Origin: an uncultured Alistipes sp.
Lineage (GTDB): Bacteria > Bacteroidota > Bacteroidia > Bacteroidales > Rikenellaceae
NCBI GenBank assembly: GCA_949840605.1
Contig: CATKXN010000100.1
Coordinates: 1 to 10,329, forward strand
DNA length: 10,329 bases
Reading direction: 5' to 3'
A program made the position numbers and the translations under genes. The notes beneath the pieces were generated by a model, which saw nothing but the letters and a program-made list of their open reading frames with translations, ran no database searches and was not told the origin of the DNA. This document shows, piece by piece, positions 1 to 5,901 of this stretch; the stretch's first letter is position 1; every line of letters starts with the position of its first letter.

Positions 1-914
1 ACGGCAAGGACGTCTTCATCCCCGGCATCATGGAGCACGTCGAGCACACGGGCATCCACTCGGGCGACTCGATCAGCGTCTATCCGACTTTCAGCGTAAG
101 CCAGCGGGCCAAGGAGAAGATCATCGACTACACGGTGAAGCTGGGTCTGCGCATCGGCATCGTCGGTCTGTACAACATCCAGTTCATCGTCGCCGGCGAC
201 GATGACGTCTATGTCATCGAGGTCAACCCGCGTTCGTCGCGCACGGTGCCGTTCCTCTCGAAATCGACGGGCGTGCCGATGGCGCACATCGCCACGCAGG
301 TCATCCTGGGCAAGTCGCTGCGCGAGCAGGGCATCACCGAGGTCTGCGGCAGGGAGAAGGAGCGCTGGTATGTCAAGGCCCCGGCCTTCTCGTTCGCCAA
401 GATCCGCGGCATGGATTCCTATCTCTCGCCGGAGATGAAATCGACGGGCGAGGCGATCGGCTACGACGACAAGATCACGCGGGCGCTCTACAAGGCCCTC
501 CAGGCTACGGGCATGCACGTCTCGAACTACGGAACGATCTTCGTCACCATCGCCGACGACGACAAGGAGCAGGCCCTTCCGCTGGTGAAGCGGTTCTACG
601 ACCTGGGCTTCAACATCGAGGCGACCACCGGTACGGCGGAGTTCCTGCGCGAGCAGGGCATCCGCACCCGCACGCGCCGCAAGCTCAGCGAGGGCAGCAC
701 CGAGATCATCGACGCACTGCGCCAGGGACACGTCAGCTACGTCATCAACACGATCGACATCAACCAGCACAACACGCGCCTCGACGGTTACGAAATCCGC
801 CGCACGGCCGTCGAGAACAACGTGACGGTCTTCACGGCGCTGGAGACGGTGAAGGTGCTGCTCGACGTGCTCGAAGAGATTACGCTGCGGGTTTCGACCA
901 TAGATTCCAAGTAA
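1..914 (+). CDS. carB: Carbamoyl-phosphate synthase large subunit, C-terminal part (5' truncated by window edge)
   Basis: CarB makes carbamoyl phosphate from bicarbonate, ATP and ammonia delivered by the CarA glutaminase; the product feeds both pyrimidine and arginine synthesis. The reading frame is open from base 3, and the first ATG in view is internal to the gene. About 303 codons are visible. The first ~100 residues are the end of the second ATP-grasp domain: IMEHVEHTGIHSGDS is followed by the metal/ATP-site stretch VIEVNPRSSRTVPFLSKSTG. After a linker (GYDDKITRALYKAL) comes the C-terminal MGS-like allosteric domain, with TGTAEFLREQGI and the typical ending VIRR-like YEIRRTAVENNV. In known CarB proteins this domain binds UMP or related effectors. 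The gene ends in TAA without an obvious terminator. The 370-bp gap to pyrK suggests it is the last gene of an upstream transcript, perhaps with carA, which is not in view. Family assignment is certain. Confidence 0.97.
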   Translation, partial: GKDVFIPGIMEHVEHTGIHSGDSISVYPTFSVSQRAKEKIIDYTVKLGLRIGIVGLYNIQFIVAGDDDVYVIEVNPRSSRTVPFLSKSTGVPMAHIATQVILGKSLREQGITEVCGREKERWYVKAPAFSFAKIRGMDSYLSPEMKSTGEAIGYDDKITRALYKALQATGMHVSNYGTIFVTIADDDKEQALPLVKRFYDLGFNIEATTGTAEFLREQGIRTRTRRKLSEGSTEIIDALRQGHVSYVINTIDINQHNTRLDGYEIRRTAVENNVTVFTALETVKVLLDVLEEITLRVSTIDSK

Positions 915-929
915 TTTCGATTTTATGCG

Positions 930-1018
930 GCATATTTCGTCCTTTCTTGTTTGCCGCGAATGGGCAGTACCTCGTGTACAGCCCATCCGCGTCAACCTTC
1001 GGTCAGGCCGAAATATGC
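930..1018. repeat. Large imperfect palindrome downstream of carB
   Basis: The outer arms are a perfect 10-bp inverted repeat, GCATATTTCG (930-939) and CGAAATATGC (1009-1018). Inside is a second stem-loop at 951-995 that pairs with only single-base symmetric mismatches: TTG (951-953) with CAA (993-995), CGCG (955-958) with CGCG (988-991), ATGGGC (960-965) with GCCCAT (981-986), and GTAC (967-970) with GTAC (976-979) around a 5-nt loop. This is far more pairing than expected by chance. There is no T-run after it, so it is not a typical intrinsic terminator. It may be a dispersed palindromic repeat or an RNA element at the end of the carB transcript; the sequence does not decide between these. 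Confidence 0.65.
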
Positions 1019-1105
1019 TCGCCTGAAATCAAAATTCCGGGTGAAGTGCTCTTATAATAACTCCGATAAGACACCGAAGTTATCGACAGATTGTGGCATC
1101 TGGGT

Positions 1106-1240
1106 TCCGCATTATCGTTCGGAGCGGAAAAGGATCGGCGGCGGCATTGAGCGCCCGGAACGGGAAAGAGTAAAGGCTCGATCTTACTCTGCCCGTTCAG
1201 TGAAATGCCGACGGCGATCCCGCGGAGAACGACATGCGGA
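1106..1240. repeat. 135-bp near-palindrome upstream of pyrK, possibly MITE-like
   Basis: Nested arms run from the ends to the centre: TCCGCAT (1106-1112) with ATGCGGA (1234-1240); TCGTTC (1115-1120) with GAACGA (1227-1232); the 17-mer at 1132-1148 with 1204-1220, complementary at 15 of 17 positions; GAACGGG (1158-1164) with CCCGTTC (1192-1198); and AGAGTAA (1167-1173) with TTACTCT (1184-1190) around the central loop. About 42 base pairs can form. GGGT lies immediately outside both ends (1102-1105 and 1241-1244), as a short target-site duplication would, though 4 bp can match by chance. The right end stops 9 bp before the pyrK -7 box, so the position of any -33 element falls inside the right arm. 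The element does not code for anything I recognise. Confidence 0.65.
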
Positions 1241-1249
1241 GGGTTTTGG

Positions 1250-1257
1250 TACTTTTG
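1250..1257 (+). promoter_or_regulatory. Candidate Bacteroidota -7 promoter box for pyrK
   Basis: TACTTTTG matches the Bacteroidota housekeeping -7 consensus TAnnTTTG. I find no convincing TTTG about 19-21 bp upstream; that position lies in the right arm of the palindrome. The box is half of a perfect inverted repeat, GTACTTTTG (1249-1257), CCCT, CAAAAGTAC (1262-1270), so the minus strand carries the same -7 sequence. A start near 1264 would give a leader of about 20 nt. That supports ATG 1285 for pyrK over the in-frame ATG at 1234, which lies upstream of this box. Confidence 0.5.
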
Positions 1258-1284
1258 CCCTCAAAAGTACGGAAAGGAAAATTT

Positions 1285-2025
1285 ATGTATAAGAAAGACA
1301 ACTACACGATTCTCACGAACGAACCGCTGACCGATGCGGTGTGGCGGATGACGTTGGCCGGCGACACGCAGTGGATCACGGCGCCCGGGCAGTTCGTCAA
1401 CATCGCGCTGGAGGGCAGGTATCTGCGCCGCCCGATCTCGGTGTGCGATTTCGACGAACGTTCGATTACGCTGATCTACAAGGTCGTGGGCGGAGGCACC
1501 GAGCAGATGAGCCGGATGCGGGCGGGCGAAGAGCTCGACCTGCTGACGGGTCTCGGCAACGGATTCTCGATGAAGAACGGCGCCCGCCGGCCCCTGCTGG
1601 TCGGGGGCGGCGTGGGCGTGCCGCCGCTCTACAACCTGGCGAAGCAGCTCCTGGCCGAAGGCAAACCGGTGCAGGCGGTGCTGGGCTTCAATACCGCCGC
1701 GGAGGTCTTCTGCGAGGAGGAGTTCCGCGCGCTGGGGTGCGAAGTCACCGTTTCGACGGTCGACGGTTCGCGGGGCGTCGAAGGGTTCGTCACCACGGCC
1801 ATCGCCGAACGGGGACTGGATTTCGATTACTTTTACGCCTGCGGCCCGCTGCCGATGCTCCATGCGCTGTACAACGCCACGGAGTGCGACGGGCAGCTGT
1901 CGTTCGAGGAGCGCATGGGGTGCGGATTCGGCGCCTGCATGGGCTGCTCGTGCAAAACCAAATACGGCAACAAACGCATCTGCAAGGAGGGGCCGGTATT
2001 GGAGAAAGGAGAGATCATATGGTAG
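1285..2025 (+). CDS. pyrK: Dihydroorotate dehydrogenase B, electron transfer (FAD/2Fe-2S) subunit
   Basis: PyrK passes electrons from dihydroorotate oxidation by PyrD to NAD+, forming the cytosolic PyrD2K2 enzyme. The 246-residue protein has the ferredoxin-reductase layout: a FAD-binding barrel with RRPIS at 48-52, a NAD-binding domain with GGGVGVPPL at 107-115 and CGPLPM at 186-191, and a C-terminal [2Fe-2S] cluster site with Cys213, Cys218, Cys221 and Cys233 in the PyrK pattern CGxGxCxxC...C. Length is close to the family norm. ATG 1285 is chosen because a purine-rich AAAGGAAAA lies at 1273-1281 and the probable promoter box is at 1250-1257; the upstream ATG at 1234 would add 17 residues unlike PyrK. 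The stop overlaps the start of pyrD by 7 nt, suggesting translational coupling of the two subunits. Confidence 0.95.
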   Translation: MYKKDNYTILTNEPLTDAVWRMTLAGDTQWITAPGQFVNIALEGRYLRRPISVCDFDERSITLIYKVVGGGTEQMSRMRAGEELDLLTGLGNGFSMKNGARRPLLVGGGVGVPPLYNLAKQLLAEGKPVQAVLGFNTAAEVFCEEEFRALGCEVTVSTVDGSRGVEGFVTTAIAERGLDFDYFYACGPLPMLHALYNATECDGQLSFEERMGCGFGACMGCSCKTKYGNKRICKEGPVLEKGEIIW

Positions 2026-2927
2026 ACACATCGGTTGAACTGTGCGGCCTCGGGCTGGACAATCCGGTCGTTCCGGCCAGCGGGACCTTCGGCTACGGCA
2101 ACGAATTCCGGGAGTTTTACGACATCAACGTCCTCGGGTCGTTTTCATTCAAGGGCACCACGCGGGAGCCGCGTTTCGGCAACCCCACGCCCCGCATCGC
2201 CGAGTGCGAAGCCGGGATGATCAATGCCGTGGGACTGCAGAACCCCGGCATCGACGCCGTGATCCGCGAAGAGCTGCCGCGGCTGAAGACCTTTTTCCGG
2301 AAACCCGTCATCGCCAATATCTCGGGATTCTCGGTCGAGGAGTACGCCTACTGCTGCGAGCGGATCGACAAGCAGGAGCAGGTCGGACTGATCGAGGTCA
2401 ACGTCTCGTGCCCCAACGTGCGGCACGGCGGCATGTCGTTCGGCACCTGCCCGGACGCCGCCGCCGAAGTGACGCGCGCCGTGAAAGCGGTGACGACGAA
2501 GCCCGTGTTCATCAAGCTCTCGCCCAACGTCACGGACATCGTCGCGATCGCCCGGGCGTGCGAGGAGGCGGGGGCCGACGGCATTTGCCTGATAAACACG
2601 CTGCTGGGCATGCGCATCGACGTCGCACGCCGCCGTCCGGTCATCGCCAACACGATGGGCGGATTCTCGGGCGCCGCGGTTTTCCCCGTGGCCGTGCGGA
2701 TGGTTTATCAGGTTGCCAAAGCCTGCCGGATTCCCGTGATGGGATGCGGAGGCGTCACGACGGCCCGCGACGTGATCGAGATGATGATGGCCGGGGCCAC
2801 GGCCGTGCAGGTCGGGGCCGCCAACCTGGTGAACCCCTACGCTTCGAAGGAGATCGTCGAGGCCCTGCCCGGCGAGATGGAACGGCTGGGCATTGAAAAA
2901 TTATCGGATATAATCGGCATCGTATGA
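2019..2927 (+). CDS. pyrD: Dihydroorotate dehydrogenase catalytic subunit, class 1B
   Basis: PyrD oxidises dihydroorotate to orotate with bound FMN and hands the electrons to PyrK. The 302-residue TIM-barrel has the class 1 features: NPVVPASGTFGYG near the N-terminus, Lys45 in SFSFKGTT, NAVGLQNPG at 69-77, the catalytic-base Cys131 in NVSCPNV (cysteine rather than serine, as in class 1 enzymes), Lys166 in FIKLSPN, and the FMN phosphate site GGFSG (214-218) with GCGGV (242-246). The adjacent pyrK marks it as the NAD-dependent 1B type. The start is ATG 2019, overlapping the last 7 nt of pyrK; the same frame stays open upstream through pyrK, but that part is shadow. The last codons form part of the left arm of the palindrome that separates it from pyrF, and ATCGTATG is duplicated in tandem at 2919-2934 across the stop codon. 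Confidence 0.97.
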   Translation: MVDTSVELCGLGLDNPVVPASGTFGYGNEFREFYDINVLGSFSFKGTTREPRFGNPTPRIAECEAGMINAVGLQNPGIDAVIREELPRLKTFFRKPVIANISGFSVEEYAYCCERIDKQEQVGLIEVNVSCPNVRHGGMSFGTCPDAAAEVTRAVKAVTTKPVFIKLSPNVTDIVAIARACEEAGADGICLINTLLGMRIDVARRRPVIANTMGGFSGAAVFPVAVRMVYQVAKACRIPVMGCGGVTTARDVIEMMMAGATAVQVGAANLVNPYASKEIVEALPGEMERLGIEKLSDIIGIV

Positions 2928-3041
2928 TCGTATGGCCTCTTCGGCACTTCCCCCGCCGGCTCCGGCAGTCGCATACGCCGAGTATGCTCCTGCTTTGCCG
3001 GCTTCACGAAGCCCCGAACCTGCCGCACGCTGATACGATGC
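2917..3041. repeat. Large multi-stem palindrome between pyrD and pyrF
   Basis: The outer arms are GCATCGTAT (2917-2925) and ATACGATGC (3033-3041), a perfect 9-bp inverted repeat that takes in the last codons of pyrD. Inner arms are CTTCG (2939-2943) with CGAAG (3007-3011), GCCGGC (2955-2960) with GCCGGC (2997-3002), GCAG (2965-2968) with CTGC (2990-2993), and GCATAC (2971-2976) with GTATGC (2982-2987) around a 5-nt loop. There is no poly-T after it. It resembles the palindrome after carB in size and shares a short core, roughly GCCGA followed by TATGCTC. It could be a dispersed repeat or an mRNA-processing or stabilising element inside the operon. Confidence 0.6.
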
Positions 3042-3057
3042 AGAATAAAGGAAAAAT

Positions 3058-3762
3058 ATGCAACGCGACGTAATCATAGCCTGCGATTTCAAATCCGCAG
3101 AAGACACTTTCCGCTTCCTCGACCTTTTCCGGGACGAGGCCCGCAAACCCTTTTTGAAGATCGGCATGGAGCTTTTCTATGCCGAGGGACCCTCGGTCGT
3201 GCGCGAGATCAAGCGCCGGGGACACAAGATCTTCCTCGACCTGAAGCTCCACGACATTCCCAACACCGTGAAGAAGGCGATGGCCGTGCTGTCGCGGCTG
3301 GACGTGGACATGTGCAACGTCCATGCGGCGGGCACGATCGAGATGATGAAGGCCGCCCTCGAGGGGCTCACCCGCGCCGACGGCACGCGGCCCCTGCTGA
3401 TCGCCGTGACGCAGCTGACCTCGACGAGCGAGGAGCGCATGCGCAGCGAACTGCTGATCGACGCCTCGATCAACGACACGATCGTGAAATACGCGCGGAA
3501 TACCCGCGAAGCCGGGCTGGACGGCGTGGTCTGCTCGCCGCTGGAGGCCGGCATGGTGCACGAGGCGTGCGGCGCGGAGTTCCTCACGATCACGCCCGGC
3601 GTGCGATTTGCAGACGGGGACGTAGCGGACCAGGTGCGCGTCACGACTCCTGCCCGCGCCCGGGAGATCGGCTCCGACTTCATCGTCGTGGGACGCCCGA
3701 TCACGGCTGCGGAGGACCCCGTGGCGGCTTACCGCCGGTGTGTGGCCGAATTTTGCGGGTAA
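3058..3762 (+). CDS. pyrF: Orotidine 5'-phosphate decarboxylase
   Basis: PyrF decarboxylates OMP to UMP, the last step of UMP synthesis, as a cytosolic TIM-barrel dimer. The 234-residue protein has Asp10 in the first strand (IIACDFK), Lys34 in FLKIGME, and the catalytic array Asp61-x-Lys63-x-x-Asp66 in [13 protein letters not shown], diagnostic of the family. The C-terminal phosphate-binding strand is IVVGRPIT. Length fits the short bacterial type, not the ~270-residue type 2 enzyme. The ATG is preceded by AAAGGAAAAAT and directly follows the pyrD-pyrF palindrome. No promoter box is evident in the gap, so it is probably co-transcribed with pyrKD, with the palindrome inside the mRNA. Confidence 0.97.
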   Translation: MQRDVIIACDFKSAEDTFRFLDLFRDEARKPFLKIGMELFYAEGPSVVREIKRRGHKIFLDLKLHDIPNTVKKAMAVLSRLDVDMCNVHAAGTIEMMKAALEGLTRADGTRPLLIAVTQLTSTSEERMRSELLIDASINDTIVKYARNTREAGLDGVVCSPLEAGMVHEACGAEFLTITPGVRFADGDVADQVRVTTPARAREIGSDFIVVGRPITAAEDPVAAYRRCVAEFCG

Positions 3763-3772
3763 TTCGCCCGAT

Positions 3773-3786
3773 CGCCTTTTAAGGCG
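3773..3786. terminator. Short hairpin after pyrF, weak terminator candidate
   Basis: CGCCT (3773-3777) pairs with AGGCG (3782-3786) around TTTA. The stem is short and no T-run follows, so termination here is doubtful. A second small hairpin, GCCCG (3833-3837) with CGGGC (3846-3850), lies in the same 133-bp gap. Confidence 0.2.
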
Positions 3787-3851
3787 TCGTGCGTCGCCGC
3801 CGGGCTGCCCGTTTATGCGCTGGAAATTCCGCGCCCGGCTCCTCGCGGGCC

Positions 3852-3883
3852 TTGTAAAGTGACGATTGATCGGATTACTTTTA
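3852..3883 (+). promoter_or_regulatory. Weak candidate promoter before the glutaredoxin-like gene
   Basis: TACTTTTA at 3876-3883 matches 7 of 8 positions of TACTTTTG, the form of the -7 box used elsewhere in the window, but its last base departs from the consensus TAnnTTTG. TTG at 3852-3854 lies 21 bp upstream. A start near 3890 would leave almost no leader before ATG 3896. This is suggestive only; it would allow the glutaredoxin-like gene and its followers to be transcribed separately from pyrKDF. Confidence 0.25.
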
Positions 3884-3895
3884 ACAGTATAGCTT

Positions 3896-4156
3896 ATGAA
3901 ACCGGTAAAACTTTTCTACCTGCGTTCGTGCCCCTTCTGCAAGAAGGCGCTGCGCTACATCGAAGAGGCGAAGGCCGCCCATCCGGAGCTGGCCGCCGTG
4001 GAGATCGAGATGATCGAGGAGTCGGAGGAGCCCGGGGTGGCCGACACGTTCGACTACTACTACGTGCCGACGTTCTACGTGGACGGTGTGAAGGTCCACG
4101 AGGGCGGTATCTATCCCGACGAGGTGGAGAAGGTTTTACGTTCGGCGCTGGAGTAG
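3896..4156 (+). CDS. Glutaredoxin-like small thioredoxin-fold protein
   Basis: The 86-residue protein has the glutaredoxin layout: a first strand (KLFYLR), then the redox motif Cys12-Pro-Phe-Cys15, and a Val-Pro58-Thr strand that supplies the cis-proline facing the active site, then VDGVKVHEGG as the last strand pair. It has no signal peptide, so it should act in the cytosol as a thiol-disulfide reductant. The partner is unknown. A gene call starting at 3859 in another frame is a shadow. Its stop codon is directly followed by the ATG of the S41 peptidase-like gene with no spacer, so these two are surely co-transcribed. It is not a pyrimidine enzyme, and its place between pyrF and pyrE is odd. 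The fold is certain; the specific function is not. Confidence 0.85.
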   Translation: MKPVKLFYLRSCPFCKKALRYIEEAKAAHPELAAVEIEMIEESEEPGVADTFDYYYVPTFYVDGVKVHEGGIYPDEVEKVLRSALE

Positions 4157-5251
4157 ATGAAGACCTTGCTGCGAACCTTTCTGACGCTGCTGGCCGTCTT
4201 CGGCCTGCTGCCTGCCGGGGCGCAAATCCCGGCGGGCAGCGACGCGTCCGATTTCGACTTTGCCGTCGATGTCGTGGAACGCGCCTATGCGGGTTATCCC
4301 GACAAGACCGCCGGACGCGAATCGGAATACGAGGCGCTGAAAAAACGGCTGCGCGACGGGCTCGCTTCGGGACGCGGCACCTATGACGTCATCGCCGAAT
4401 ACCTCGGCTGGTTCGACGATTCGCACCTCGGAACGCCCGGCGTGGGGAGGTATCGGCCCAAATCGCTCCGCCGGCCTACGGATTACGCCTCACGGATGAC
4501 GTGTTACGACCCGCAGTTCACCCATTGCCGGGTGGATGCCGACACCTACCTGATCCGCTTCCCGTCGTGCGACCTGACCGACGCCCAAATCGACGAGGTG
4601 CGGTCGGCGGCAGAGGCTTATCTGGCTTCGGGCTGCGAATACCTGATCCTCGACATCCGCGGCAACGGCGGCGGGAGCGACAGCGCCTACGAGCCCCTGC
4701 TCAGACTGCTCTACGATCACGAAGGCGCGGAGGATGCTATGGAGTACCGTGTTTCGGATCTGGCCGTCGCCCACGTCCGGGAGTTTGCCGGCGATACGGA
4801 GCAGGGACGCGCGAAGATCGCACGGATGGAGCGGACCCCGGCCGGGGAATTCCTCGCCGGGGACGGCAAAACCTACCGCATCCGTTACGATTCCGTCTCT
4901 CCGCGGCCCCGCCGGGCGGCGCTGCTGATCGACGGCCGCGTGGCTTCGTCGGGCGAGCAGCTGACGCTCGAAGTCCGGGCGTGCAGTTCCCGCACGACCG
5001 TCTACGGGCAGGACAATACGCTGGGATGTCTCGATTTCTCGAATTGCGAGATACTTTATTTTCCGCAGGATACGACCCGGTGGATGATGCTTCCCACGAC
5101 CCGTTCCTGCCGGGTGGCGGAAGGCCGCAGGATCGACTCCGCGGGCATCGCCCCCGACGTGCGGATCACGCTGCCCCTGCCCGACACGCTGACGGACAAT
5201 GTGGATGAATGGGTGCGCTGGGTCGCCGAAGATTTGAAAACCGAAAACTAA
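4157..5251 (+). CDS. Exported S41-family peptidase-like protein (tricorn/IRBP-type, no PDZ seen)
   Basis: The 364-residue protein starts with a signal peptide (MKTLLRTFLTLLAVFGLLPAGA, likely cut before Gln23, with no lipobox cysteine), so a periplasmic location is expected. S41 features are WFDDSHLG with Ser89-His90, the strand YLILDIRGNGGG (162-173), the nucleophile region RVASSGEQ with Ser264 the likely catalytic serine by its spacing to Glu267, and the C-terminal IAPDVRI. In CtpA/Prc-type enzymes a lysine follows about 25 residues later in a GKG motif; here the matching stretch reads NTLGCLDF and has no lysine. The N-terminal Ser-His pair instead fits the tricorn/IRBP branch, which uses a Ser-His-Ser-Glu tetrad. 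No PDZ domain is evident. Substrate is unknown. It abuts the glutaredoxin-like gene and lies 9 bp before pyrE. Confidence 0.8.
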   Translation: MKTLLRTFLTLLAVFGLLPAGAQIPAGSDASDFDFAVDVVERAYAGYPDKTAGRESEYEALKKRLRDGLASGRGTYDVIAEYLGWFDDSHLGTPGVGRYRPKSLRRPTDYASRMTCYDPQFTHCRVDADTYLIRFPSCDLTDAQIDEVRSAAEAYLASGCEYLILDIRGNGGGSDSAYEPLLRLLYDHEGAEDAMEYRVSDLAVAHVREFAGDTEQGRAKIARMERTPAGEFLAGDGKTYRIRYDSVSPRPRRAALLIDGRVASSGEQLTLEVRACSSRTTVYGQDNTLGCLDFSNCEILYFPQDTTRWMMLPTTRSCRVAEGRRIDSAGIAPDVRITLPLPDTLTDNVDEWVRWVAEDLKTEN

Positions 5252-5260
5252 ACGATAAAA

Positions 5261-5893
5261 ATGGAGAAATCAATTGCTAAAGATTTGCTGTCGATCGGCG
5301 CGGTGTTCCTGCGTCCCGAACAGCCTTTTACCTGGGCGAGCGGTATCAAAAGCCCGATTTACTGCGACAACCGGCTGACGCTCACGGCTCCCGTCGTCCG
5401 CGGACACGTCGAGGCGGGGCTGGCGGAGATTGTCCGCACGAAATTCCCCGAGGCCGAGGTGCTGATGGGCACCTCGACGGCCGGCATCGCCCATGCGGCC
5501 ATCACGGCCACGATTCTCGACCTGCCGATGGGCTACGTGCGTTCGGGTTCGAAAGACCACGGACGCGGCAACCGCATCGAGGGCAAGCTGGAAAAGGGCC
5601 AGAAGGTCGTGGTGATCGAGGACCTGATCTCGACCGGCGGGTCGTGCATCGAGGTGGTGAACGCCCTGCGCGAGGCGGGCGCCGAGGTGCTGGGCGTGGC
5701 GTCGATCTTCACCTACGGGATGAAGAAGGGCCTCGACCGCATGCAGGAGGCCGGCGTCGTGAATTACAGCCTTTCGAACCTCGACGCCCTCGTGGAGGTC
5801 GCCGCCGAGGAGGGGTATATCGAGCCCGGGGACAAGGCGCGGCTGCTGAAATTCCGCGACAATCCGTCGGACGAGAGTTGGATGAATAAATAG
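5261..5893 (+). CDS. pyrE: Orotate phosphoribosyltransferase
   Basis: PyrE joins orotate and PRPP to give OMP and pyrophosphate. The 210-residue type I phosphoribosyltransferase has the orotate-binding N-terminus ([16 protein letters not shown]), the flexible catalytic loop with Lys98, Asp99, His100 and Arg102 (SKDHGRGN), and the PRPP-binding motif [13 protein letters not shown] at 116-128 with the acidic pair Glu120-Asp121. Length is normal. It starts 9 bp after the S41 gene and ends 8 bp before pyrB, so it is part of the same transcript. The last ~15 residues are a polar tail. The assignment is secure. Confidence 0.97.
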   Translation: MEKSIAKDLLSIGAVFLRPEQPFTWASGIKSPIYCDNRLTLTAPVVRGHVEAGLAEIVRTKFPEAEVLMGTSTAGIAHAAITATILDLPMGYVRSGSKDHGRGNRIEGKLEKGQKVVVIEDLISTGGSCIEVVNALREAGAEVLGVASIFTYGMKKGLDRMQEAGVVNYSLSNLDALVEVAAEEGYIEPGDKARLLKFRDNPSDESWMNK

Positions 5894-5901
5894 TCCGGAC
5901 C

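Larger units (their letters stand above)
915..1284. other. Gene-free region between carB and pyrK with two large palindromes and a promoter box
   Basis: I see no credible gene here. The open frame covering about 951-1292 is Arg/Ser-rich, resembles no family, crosses both palindromes and runs into pyrK. The stretch holds a first palindrome at 930-1018, a second at 1106-1240, and a -7 box at 1250-1257 close to pyrK. Between the palindromes (1019-1105) there is only a small inverted repeat, ATAACT at 1057-1062 with AGTTAT at 1078-1083. Confidence 0.7.

Noticed and set aside
1053..1058. TATAAT resembling an E. coli -10 box
   Set aside because: There is no -35 at the right distance and Bacteroidota promoters use a different consensus.
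951..1292. 113-codon open frame before pyrK
   Set aside because: It is rich in Arg, Ser and Lys, matches no family I know, runs through two large palindromes and the pyrK promoter box, and overlaps the pyrK start.
1341..2018. Upstream in-frame extension of pyrD through pyrK
   Set aside because: The extension is an Arg/Ala-rich shadow of pyrK; pyrD homology begins at ATG 2019.
3859..4386. 175-codon open frame overlapping the glutaredoxin-like gene
   Set aside because: It is a different-frame shadow, Arg/Gly-rich, spanning the glutaredoxin-like gene and the start of the S41 gene, both of which have clear family motifs.
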